Assembly: GCA_020746105.1 (NCBI GenBank)
Contig: CM036623.1
Location: 6,368,001 to 6,432,000, forward strand
Reading direction: 5' to 3'
DNA: 64,000 bases
Source of the DNA: Trogon surrucura
Taxonomy: Eukaryota > Chordata > Aves > Trogoniformes > Trogonidae
Every line of letters starts with the position of its first letter. The stretch's first letter is position 1. Below the pieces are notes generated by a model. That model made no database searches. It worked only from the letters and a program-made list of their open reading frames with translations, and had not been told where the DNA came from. The translations under genes were made by a program, and so were the position numbers. Below are positions 49,601-61,300 of this stretch, in pieces.

Positions 49601-51179
49601 TTAATCTGGAATGAGAGCATCAGGAACAGAATGTTCTTGATTTCCTTAATGAAGGGGAAAAAAAGAGATAAACATGAAATGTACAAAATTTGGTCTTGCT
49701 CGTATTTGAATATACTATGGAAAGGAGTATATCATTAGAGTAAGAAAATTTAGTTTTTGAACTCTGATCATCAGGAGAAAATGTTTTGCTATTTCAGCTC
49801 TGAAATTTTAGCATAGGTATATGGATAATAGGAAACTGTCTAAAAAACCCAATTTTTTTGCAAAGGTGGTGGTTGCCTATGAAATTTAATTCCTTAATTG
49901 GCTATCAAAATACAAATCCTTATCTAAGTCTGAAGAGTAATCAAGTAATTTGGGAACAGCGTGCACTGTAAGTAGTATCCTGTGTAGTAGAGCTACCACT
50001 GTGCCCAATTATCTAGAAATTATTTTTGTACATTCTACTTCGAAGGGTGATGTTTTTACTGCCCAGTAATTCTGTGAATATGTGGGTTCATCTAGAAAAA
50101 CAGTGACCTCTAGGGATACAATTTTGTGTGATGCATCAAGCTTTAAACTTGTAACTACAGACTTTATGTTCCATGCAGCAATAGAAAGAGCATATATGAA
50201 AATAAGTGAAGTTTCTCAAAGCTTACGGGCTGTTAAGCATATATGCTCTGATCATTAATTAAATTCATATGTGTAGGTATATATGTACATATTCCTATAT
50301 ACATATTTATGGACATCTTTATGCTTGCTGCTTCTTTCAGCTTAGGGTTACTCTAAGCATTCTTTTCTGACATTGAAAAAATTTATTCTTTCCAGATTTT
50401 ATTCCTTTTTGTCCTAGACGTTTTCTTAATACATACTTTGGAAAAAAAAAACAACTTAGATGTTTCATTTTTAAATAGTATTTGTTTGTTTGTGTTTCTT
50501 CTTACTCAAACAATTAATTAAAAATTAGCTTGAAAATTCTTCAGATTTATCTGAATATGTTTTTTTTTTTTTCAATGAATAAGAAAATTCTTGTCTATCT
50601 TCTAACTGGACAAAAAGAACACAAATGAAAAGTAATACTTAATCTCTTATTTCTTCTGTAACAGAATATATAATCTGAAATCTTGATTTTTATGTACCAG
50701 TCATTTGTTCATCTTTAACATAACTAGCTTACCATCGAACTCTGCATACTCAGATGAGATTCTTAGAAAATAGAAACTTCCTCTTAAAGAATATTCCATG
50801 TGCTGAGCATTAAGCTTTACCTAAATAGTTTTGTTGTACAAATGGTAGCAATATTCTGATCAATAGATGGAGAGCGAAAGAACTTACATACGTTTTCAGT
50901 AGATTTTTAACCTCAGTGAAGGAAGTTACAGAATTGTTGAGTCTGTTGCACGATAGACAAGTCACGCAACCAATTTGTAGTTCAAGCCAGGGTTTACAGA
51001 AGCAATAGACATTAAGGTTACATTAGTCATTCTGAGTGCCAGACAGATGAGGAAATTACAAGTCCCAGGCTTGTTATAATGGCTTGACTAATCGACATCA
51101 TTGCACATATTCCAGCAGACTCCAATCTCTTTTGTGGTGAACGAAGAGACAGTTAAGGACTTCTAAAAGTCAAGAATCT
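46696..51179. other. AT-rich non-coding sequence
   Basis: No gene is recognised. A 118-codon plus-strand frame at 46777-47133 ends in a poly-lysine stretch encoded by the A run at 47046 and shows no family likeness. A 7-bp-arm hairpin (CAAGCAC/GTGCTTG) lies near 49035. Confidence 0.55.
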
Positions 51180-51820
51180 GTGACTTGCCAAAAATGTACT
51201 TGGTGAAAAGTGCTTGTTTCCCTGCAGACTAGGCAATGGAACGGGACAAGGATCCTTAAAAAGAGTAAAGGTCTGGGTTCAGGCTGACGGGTCTGTTGTT
51301 GTCCTGTCCCAAGAGGGAGAGAACAAATATGCAGCTGGAACACAGCTGAAGAGGTGCTCCAGAGTGGAGAACGGGTTGCAGCTGGTGACCTCTGCAGATT
51401 CCCACCTCTGTTAGCATCAAACTCAGACATGGGCAAAATAGGCAGCAAGAGCATGGCTTTCTTACTGCTGCTGCTTCATTGCCCCGGACGGGTCCCTTCT
51501 TTGCTGTCGACAAGATTGACCTGAGTGCCAGATATATTCTGATGTCCACCCACCCTTAAGACCTGGGTTGGCATAAATAACCACCCCCAGAATGTAACTT
51601 GTGCTCTAAGAGGTTGTAGTTGTCTCCTGGGTCTGCTCACAGAGTGAGCACTGAGGGCAGATATCTGCGCAGCCTGCCCCTCCCCGGCACTTGTCTCCTC
51701 ACCCTGTGCATAGCAAGAGGACAGCTAGACTATCTAAAAAGACAGCCTAAAACCCAAGTTTACACTAGCTGTCACCTCAGTGGTCTCTGTGGGCTACAGA
51801 AGGCTTAACTAAAAGAAGGC
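51180..51820. other. GC-elevated block of unknown origin
   Basis: The composition rises above the surroundings for about 640 bases, and open frames of 66, 94 and 97 codons overlap on both strands. A possible acceptor (TTGTTTCCCTGCAG) precedes the plus-strand frame at 51214-51414. Text near 51625-51720 (CTCCTGGGTCTGCTCACAGA, CCTGCCCCTCCCCGGCAC) has the feel of an avian LTR, but no TG/CA ends or duplication could be placed. It may be an unrecognised repeat or an exon-bearing patch. Confidence 0.25.
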
Positions 51821-52825
51821 AATTTGCCCTTTCTGACCCCTTGTTTTATAGCAAATACATCTCTGCCCCTTCTTGCAAGAAGCAACGGGAGCATCATATG
51901 ACTCTTACATCGTAATAACTCATTAGACATTCATTGCCAATGATAAAACATGGCATGTGCCTTATTATGGAAGCAAACATATAAACAAAAGGCCCCCAGT
52001 CTTGAAGTCTTGAAGATTGTTGCTTCTTTGAGCACATTTTCTGTCAATGTTTTCTTTGTGGTTATATATAATTATTTCTCTCAATATATTTTCTCTCAAT
52101 TCTGCAGTAACATACTGATTCTTTTTTTTTCTTTTCTAAACCAGCATACCCTAAAGCTGTATGAGCTTTTCTTTATATGAAAACAAGATGAAAAATCGGT
52201 ATAGTAGCTGATATCTAAGAGAAACAAGCATTTTCTTGTTATATTTATATTGTTTACTGAAATGGATATGTGGTCCATGTATGAACAACAACAATATTTA
52301 ATTCTTATGGAGGGAACTTGGTTTTTTTGGAAGGCCCATATGAATCACTTGGAAGATGATAGCTCATCTTCTGGATAGGGAAGTCGACAGGGAACTGGAG
52401 GAAACCAAACCTGGTCTCCTGTGTGGGAGCTTTCCCATTGCCATTTTCTAATACGTTGGGGATTAAGTTATTCACAGCCAATTCATGGGGGAAAAAAACT
52501 ATTTAGTAATCCAAAAATAGCCACAGATTTTGGGTTGGTCCAGACAGTCTGGAGATGTCCCTTCCAGCTCAAACATTTTGTGACATTGGAATGTAGAGGG
52601 GAGTTGCAGCTTTTAGATGTGGGTTTCAATTCCTTTCCTTTTCCTTTCAGTTCTTTTGTAAACTATTAACTGGTAGCTTGAAGAGTTGTCAATGTGAGTT
52701 AAAGTCCTTTTAGGAAGAATCTGAGTTCTGTACATATTGGATGAGCCTCTTGGCCTTGACTTTGTTGTATGAAAACTTAAATAGTTTTTGCTTTCAGAAG
52801 TGAGCTTTGTGTTCCTCCCTTCCAG

Positions 52826-52877
52826 GTGGCTATTTTTCAGCTGAAACTGTGCAGTGACCTTGGATTAAAAGACACAG
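52826..52877 (+). other. Candidate 52-nt exon (speculative)
   Basis: The acceptor TTCCTCCCTTCCAG ends at 52825 and the donor ACAG then GTAACA begins at 52878. One frame alone is open: VAIFQLKLCSDLGLKDT plus one base. The two other frames stop. The donor is weaker than consensus and no family is recognised. Confidence 0.15.
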
Positions 52878-55800
52878 GTAACATCAAGTCACTGTGAACT
52901 GCTTTGTCCATCCAGTAAACTTGCCCAAAATATTGTTGTTCATGATTAATTTGACCAGTTCAAAACTAATTTCTCATAGGTTTTACGGTTTTCATTTGCA
53001 CGGCCTCACGCACCTGTTTTCAGTTGTAGATAAACTTAAAGATCGTAGCTTGTATTAAATTATAAGCTAAACCACAGTTTATAAATCCCTTATATTTTGT
53101 TTATACCATCTACCATATGCATGCAGCATAAATACCTTCCAGCATGATCTCTGCAGAAGAGAAATATTCGGAAAACAATACATATGAGGAGCATCACAAA
53201 GAGTTTATTATCAGGAGTATGACTTTTAATAAGTTAATTATGTAAACAGTTGTGCAAAACAGAGTTAATCATTTTATGTTACACTGATTTGATTGTCTCT
53301 AATAACAAAATAGTAACTTCTGTGGGCTTTTTGTCTGACGCTTTGATATTTAAAAAACCCCCAAAAAACGTAAATCAAAGCTGTTTTGACAGATGAACAA
53401 CACAATTTTGTAACAGAATGGAAAATTTTAAAAACTGAGTAGCTGATAAAAGATGAGTAGAACCAGGGAGGATTGATGTTATAGCTGAAGGCAGCATTAG
53501 AGATTAGGTACTCATTTGGCTTTTGCAGAAGGCCTGGTGACTCATTCCACATAAATGAAGTTTGTGATATGTAATGAAAAGCTTTCTATCTTCACTGAAA
53601 GCAAATTAGCAGGTATTTTGTGGGAAGAATGTTAATGTTATCTTGCACTTGTTTCAGAGCAGGAACACATTAACAGAAGATGTTTGAAAAGAATTTGACT
53701 TTTATAACATCAGGTGCTGAAGGTATTAAAACAAGGTCACCTCTGTAAAGCAATGAGAGAAAATTAGGTTATAAACAAGCAGCGCCTAAAAATACATTCT
53801 GTTTGTTTCACTGACCAAATGTAATACCTTATTGCCCCAAACTGCTAATTTTCTTTACCAGGAATGATACTCATGTCCAGAGCTGAATCTGCAAAGTTAA
53901 ACAATAAAATAGCCATGGTTTGGTGAGGGAGAAGGGATAAGCATCTCAGTGGGCAAAGTCATTTCATTCCATTAGGGAGAAAAACCAGACAGGCTGTTTC
54001 ACAGTCTTTGCTGTTCCATGTTATAAAGCACTAGCTACTTGAAGACATTACATTTATTTTTTTATATATTTTTTTTTTTTTTGTCAGGAAGGCAGCAAAG
54101 AACAGGAGAGGAGATTTATCTGTGGAAGAAAAGATAATAATTTTTCGATATGGAATAAACAAGAAAAGTAGTGATCAAGATAGAAAAATGAAAAAATCAT
54201 TCAGAGGAATAAAAAACGTTTTTTAATGTTTACTAGAGGAAACTAGAGTATAGGAGAGAGATAGAAAATCAGTGTAAAAACAAGGCAGACAGGATAGAGA
54301 AATAAAAAATACCACCTTTATTTATTTGAAAAAATGGACAGAAAGAAATTAATACAAATTAATACTGTACATTTGCTAGCATTGGAGTAAAAGGGAAAAC
54401 AGACCAAAGAGGAGAGTGTTTAGTAAATTATCTATTTTTCCTTAGAGATCTGGATTTCTTTGTGGCTGGTTTGTAATTTAGGCATGATATATAGTCTTAG
54501 AGTGAAAACATAAAAAAAAATATATACACGTAAAGATAACATAACAGAGATTATTTAGAAAGAAATACTGAACATGAGGAAATGATAGCTAGATAGGAAG
54601 ACACCGATAGGGAGATAGACAGAAAACTGATTTTCAAGGCAACCTGAAAAGGCGGATAAAGAAATACGTTTGATGATAAAAGTGGCCTTGCAGCCTGCGA
54701 GATATGACTTATTATTATGATGAGTTGTGGTAACAGTGGAAGAACTCTTAAGCAGGTAACACATTTCTAGACATTATACAAGATGTTTTCAACCCTCCTG
54801 GTTTATGAAAGGGCCATAAAGGTCTGAGACTTCCCTTAGTTATTCAATTTATATTGAGGTAGGTATCTTCTACACCATTCTTTTTAAATTTCACCATTAT
54901 TTTAAAATTATTTTAAAAACCTTACAAACCTTTCACAAAAAAAAATCACATAGCTCCTCATTGATTCAGTGGTTTATGTATTCACTCCCCTTGGCTGGTT
55001 CTAGGTCAATGCAGTGAATCTGGTCTAGGATGTAAAATAACAGGCTGCAAACTCCTACGGTGTTTAGTCAAACGTCCTTCATCAAAACATTTTTGTGTCA
55101 CGGTTACAATTTGGTAGGTGGTCAGGTAGAAGTTTGTGCAGGTTGGGACAAGTTAAAGTTGAGCGAGCTTTCCTGTTAACCAGGAAATTGTTTTAGAAAT
55201 GCTATTTGAGGAAAAAACATTTTAATATTTACTTTCTCTAAAAAGTAGTTTCCCTTCCTTTGAAACATTTTATGAACATAACCACTTCTAATGTTTGATA
55301 AAGAAAATGCCAGGGAATCTAATAATGCTTGTCTAGCACACACTGGTGAAATAAAGCTTGTTCAGTTAATGTTTTTAAAAGACCTTGAGGGTTTTTGATG
55401 AAGTGCTTATTACTTTTTGAACATACCCTGTAATAAAATATTGTGCTCTATAACTTCTGCTGGATACACTGACAGAGCAGCGATGAAACCAATACAGCTA
55501 CAGAGTCATACCAAATGAAGATCTACTTGAGAATATTTAATACTTATTACAGATAAATAACCTGAGAAGCATAAAAAAGCAAGAGCATAGGGTTGATATC
55601 TTCAAAGGAGAAAGTCATAACATGTGAAGAAAATAAGAAAAAAATAAGGCTTTATTTTGCATTGCTCTCCCAGATAAAAGTATACCATTTTAACCAAAAA
55701 TTACATCTATGGATCAGGAGTCTGGATGAAAAAGCATATCATCACTTACTGTTTTCAATGTGACATACATTTAAATTCATCACAGCATTGCTTACAAATA

Positions 55801-55999
55801 AACACAGAGTACCTCCAAGTCTGTGAAAGAAATGGAGATGAAAAAAGGGAGAGGTTTAATATATATTTTTGTAGGTTCACTACTTGCAGAAGATATTCCT
55901 GAACACAGGAAAAGCCAAAATGATGTCATTATTTGAAACACGACCCCACTTTCTATCTTAACATTTCTTGTGGTCACTGAATTTAAAGGAAAAGTGAAA

Positions 56000-56024
56000 C
56001 AGTCTCTCCCTGTGAGAGAGACTG
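56000..56024. repeat. Perfect 9-bp inverted repeat
   Basis: CAGTCTCTC and GAGAGACTG are exact reverse complements separated by seven bases. It is too short for a typical microRNA precursor and its function is unknown. Confidence 0.6.
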
Positions 56025-58274
56025 CATTTATCACTAGGAAAACCAAAGTACAAGATAAATTAAAAACAGACATGAAGGAAAGGGCTGTTTATTAATATAA
56101 ATATGTCAAAATAGACCCATAAGGTCTGCCTGTAGTTGTATGAATAGCATTTTTGGAAGCTGGGGTTAAAATTCCATTGAAATGCAAGTATTTGAATGTG
56201 AAAACTATGTCTTCTGTCTCTCAGTGGGGAAAGAGAATGGAGGAAATAAGATGAAGGAAAGAGAGGACACTTGCACACAGCAAGAGTCTACAGTTACACA
56301 GAATTTGTATCTTGCTCTACGGTAGCTTGAATGAGCTTTTCCTTAGGTTTGAAAGTCATATTCAGTGAAGAAAGTGCTTTGTGTAGCGCTATGCTCCCCC
56401 ATAATACAATACTGTTTGGTGACCCAATGGCACTTACAGCTCAGACTTATCTTACGTTCTCATTGGAGAGTCTGAAGTCGCTCTCCAGGCAGCACCAGAT
56501 ATTGCAGAGGCTTCTGAGCTCAGTAGCCGTGCAGACTGTCCAGTTAGGGATGGCCTCTGCCATGCAAGTGGCAGACAAGTACCAAAGGCTGCAAGTGTTC
56601 AGAGCCAGTTCAAGGTTCTCAGCAGCATAGAAAAACATTAAGGACATAATAAAATTTAATGAGCGGTAAATTGTACTGTTTTGAGGACAGCTAAATTATT
56701 TCTGTGGAGAAGGATGTGAGAGGTCAGTCTGAAATACCTTCTTTGGTGTCAGAGGACTACCAGAAGGTGTTTGTTTGATACAGATTACCCATTCTGGAGC
56801 CTCAGTTTATCATCCAGAATCCACATCTCTTCAACCATAAGAAATGCTTTGACTACAGTGGCAGAGAAGGAGCTACAAGTCTCACAAGGGATTTTTGAGT
56901 TTTCACAGGAAAGAACAGCTTTCCAGTGCTCAGACCTAATTCACTCAAGTCTCACTTATTAACAAATCCTACTTAATATCTGTTTCTGAGGTAGTCCTTC
57001 ACATGCATTACATAAATGGATACTACTTGCAAGAAAATTTAGATGGTTTAGGTTAGCTTGTAGTTAAATTTAGGCCTTTGTTAGTAATAGATGATAAGGC
57101 TTTTTAATTACTGTAATTTTCACGTTTGAGATTGTGCAGGGCAAAAAGCTCAACCTTTTTTGTCAGCTGATCTTGTGGATGATAACTTTCAACACTACCA
57201 TAATATAAATCATTGATATAAATCATTTGTGACTTTTTATTGATGACTCTTCTATGACATGGACCCTCTTTGCTTGTTTCCTAAATTAACAGTGATGACT
57301 CCCGTTTAGTAGATGATTGAGGGGATGATCAGAATATGCATTTGCAGATCTTCATTTGGTAGTTGAAGGTTGCATTAACTCCATCTACTCACTGTTTGCT
57401 TGGAAATGTCCATTCTGTGGAAGTTTACTCGTCATACATGAATAACAGATGGAATTGTTCATAAAAAACTGTGTATCATCAGTTTCATGGATGAATGTGA
57501 ATAATTCTTATAACTAAAAGCAAATGGTGTTATTTCACCCTCTAAATACGCTTAAATATCTTCTGTAAAATGTCACTGTAAATATTATGCAGTATTCGTC
57601 TGCGATGACAATTTTTAATTAGAAATTTATTAATTTATGTCTTACAACTATTTTAATATATGTATTTTATGATATTATTTTTACAGGTTTTATTGAATAG
57701 TTCTGTTTTCATGTCGTTTTGTAAGAAAGAGTACTGAACGTTGACGGAAATTCCAGCAAAAGTTTATTAAACTGGTCATATTGAAGCTGCATTAAGTTTT
57801 TTGAACTGTGAAATCAAATGCTAGTAAAATATATCAGCCTCTCAGTGAAGCCAATTATACGGCAGTTGATGAACATCCCTTTGTTCAGTAAAACAGGTTA
57901 TAATGTCCATGAGTACTGATCCTTGTTGGTGCTTAGTAGTGCAGACAAGGTAGTTTTTCTGTCTGTTAAGTATCCCTGTGGAAGGAGCTCAATATTCCTG
58001 AAAGTTTCTTCACTGATCTGTAGTATCTGGTCCTTGGCCAGTGTTTGAACTACAATTGAGCTTAATGATGTTCTGTTTGCCTGCAGAGTTCTCTACATTA
58101 TCATTTTCTAACTAATACCTTTGCATAGTACTCGGTGATAATTTAGTAGAAAAATAATACTAAATGGCCCAATTTACTAAATTTTATCATTCTTTAGATC
58201 TCTTCACTGAGAAATGTCAGTGCTGGTTTTGCTCATTAGCAATGTAGGTCTATGTTAGCGATTAAACGGTCATG

Positions 58275-58364
58275 CTCAAAAGTAGTTGTGATTGGCAAGA
58301 TTTGTTCTTGCAAAATTACAAGAACAAATACTTAACCTCAAAGTAGCTCGGATTGGCAAAATTT
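58275..58364. repeat. Direct repeats flanking a perfect hairpin
   Basis: CTCAAAAGTAGTTGTGATTG and following bases (58275-58303) recur as CTCAAAGTAGCTCGGATTGG and following bases (58337-58364). Between them ATTTGTTCTTG (58300-58310) and its exact reverse complement (58319-58329) enclose an eight-base loop. No coding sequence is involved. Confidence 0.7.
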
Positions 58365-61300
58365 TCCTATTTTCTCAAGTATTTCATATTTTTAAAAGAA
58401 TACTGGGGAACGAGCTGCAGTAGATTACAAGAATGCTTCACGTGAGCACCACTGGAAGGTTCAAAGGAGAGCAGGTCAATGCCTCTTGCCTTGGGCTCCG
58501 GTCAGGTACATATTCACATATTGGGCATCCAGAATTTTCTAAATACTTTCAACCCTGCATAAACAGATGGACTCTCCAGCATACACTCGGTGTGTCCCAC
58601 ACATCCGTGTACAATAGTATTTTTTAATGTGTCATATATGAGAAGCATCTGCCCTGGATTCCTAGATGTCAGGATGTCGGGCTGCTGGATATAACCTGTC
58701 ACTAGCTGACAAGAGAGCATTCCAGTCACAAATTATGACCAAAGTGTTGATCAGCTTCCATGCCCGTGGAACTGAACGGGTCTGGTGCTCTGAATGTTCT
58801 TTCTAGTAGCAGAATACTATTCTAGATGTAAGTTTCTGGTTTTGTATAACCCTAAAATAGTACCATACAAAGTTACTTTTTTTAGTAAATAAATAAATTG
58901 GTGCTGAAGTCCAGATTCCGTTATTCTTAATCATAGTAAGTGGTACTGTACTATAAAAGTTGTTTCAATGGTTGTTACCAAAAGGTTTAGAATTGAATTT
59001 TTCCTTCACTTTTCAGAAAATACCTCATGTTTTTATGCCAAGAGACTTTAGAGAATTATACTGACCAGGAAGAGAGAGAGAGAAAAAAAAAGTTTCGATC
59101 TGCTAAGCAAACTGTGGTGAAATTTAGGACACCTAGATAATAAATTTGTTTTCTATTAATGTCTCTTAGTTCTTCTCGCACAATAGAGGCAAATATTAAA
59201 CACAAATAAACATTGTGGCCTAGACTCTTAGGCATGATAAACACTGGGCTATTTTGGTTTTATGCCAGCTTTGCTTTTTTTCCAGGTTGGAGGAATCCCA
59301 AGCTGCTCGTTTGATTCAGTGGAGGTAAGCGAGTACAGGAGCGGAAACAGGCTATCCCAAGTCTCACATACATCTCTCTAAATGATTTCCCAGGTGAGGG
59401 GTTTACCAGGTTGTAAATATTTATGTTTAGGAAGCGTTATTACTACCATTATTATTTCTTATATGGTGATTAAAATCTGAGTAATGAGTTCATTACAGAC
59501 TTCTAAAAAAAGCTCCTGTCCTGAAAAGTTCTGAGTTTAACTTGGAACTTCCTCTAGATGTTACTGAATGTAGCAAAGTAAAGTTTCACAGTACACGTAG
59601 CTAAAGAAATGGTTTCATTTTCAGTCTAGATACATACTTGTACTAAAAAATGACACACCCCTCAACATAACTTACTTTTATCACCAAAGGTGAAGTAGAA
59701 ACTCACAAAAATGAAGTAAATATCCATAAAAGTGCATTCCTTTTCCATCTTCAGGATACTTCTATTTAACTAATTTGTCAAAGCAAACTACTTGATGCTC
59801 CATCAATCTGCATACATGACTGCAGGTGTACTTAGATTCCCCTAAAGTGAATTATATACCCTGGCAGCCATTCCTCTGACATTATATAATTTTGTCAGTC
59901 TTTCTTTTATATATTTCTCATAGTCTTATTTTTAATTATTATTTTTGAACACTGAAAACTATCAGCTAGTCTAGAGAAAGTTTGTGCTTTATGGAACTAG
60001 TTTGAGAATACCTTGCAGGGAATTAAAAAATTCATAGGTGACCTTCAGGCTTATAAAGATTCTAGGAACGGATTGCTCCTGCGTCATTCTTTATGGTACA
60101 TAGGCTAGATTTTTGTCTCTTTAAATTAAAGGTTATTATTAACTGAAATAAATAAAAGGATTAAAGCCACTGGAGGCCTAAATCTAGTCGTATAGTATAA
60201 CTTTTTTAATTAATGTCTTTATATTCAGAATGTGAATCCATTTGGCTATGCAGTACTGGTGTGAAATTCTTTAGTAGAGCGTTGTAACACAACATTGTGG
60301 TATTGAAGTGATGTGCAGATTAGATTAGAAAGTAGAAAGATGCCTTCTGGGGAGAAAGGTGACTTATTTAACTTTAGAGCTCTATATCAGTGTTTCTCAG
60401 AGTTTTATGGGCAGATCACAGTCTGTATTTGTATGTGACAACTGAACAGCAAATCCTAACAGCAGGTATAACGTCTAGTGTGTATCTGCAGGGGATAGGA
60501 GGTGTGGCTGCTCTAGGAAGGTTTTGTTTGACTTCTCTGCCTTCTGAACACACAGAATGTCAGAGCTGTGTTAGTTGTGCATACAGCAAAGGTTTTCAAG
60601 TGCAGACCATTTTCCAGACATAGCATTAAAAGATAATCAATTATACGCTATCCCCTTAAGACTACTCTACAATTCATTCACCAACAGTCATGAGACTGAA
60701 TCCTGGTACTAGGAGTCGAGTTGGGATTTTAACTCAGTGAGTTGTTATGGCATGTTTCCAGGTCATGATCGCGGGACAGCTGTTTCCTTCCATAACAGGG
60801 TGAATTATAGCAGACAGTGAAGCCAACAAACCTCTTAGCATTTGAGTAGGGTGCTCTCTGCCAACCAGGGAGCAGGCACTGACAGGCATTCGCTTCGGGA
60901 GGGTTGGCATTTGTTCTGTTGCTCACATTTGCCAGCAACAGTCATTATATAGAATGGTCCTGTGGTGCCTCCTGTAGGGACACAAGATTTCAGTAAGAGA
61001 TAGGTAACAGCAGAGAGAACAGTGGTGTTCTCTTTGGAAAACCATCTTTGAGAAATCCTATTTTAAGATGACACTTTGTACTTCTATGGCTGAAATACAG
61101 CACCTGGATCTGTGTGAACACTTAAATGCTCCCAATTAAATATCTGATTGTCAGGAAAGAATAAATGAGTCTATCCTGAAACAGCTGTAAAATGAAGAAG
61201 CCACATACATAAGCCTCTGCATTGTTGAGAAAAATTATGATCAAACTTTGCATCCTTTTGAGTAATTTGGTATGCTGCACTTCATTGAAAAAAACCAGTA

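Larger units (their letters stand above)
51821..58274. other. AT-rich non-coding sequence
   Basis: No gene is recognised. Structured items are T tracts (52120s and 54069-54082), a 9-bp-arm hairpin at 56000-56024 and a tandem ATATAAATCATT pair near 57204-57231. Confidence 0.55.
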
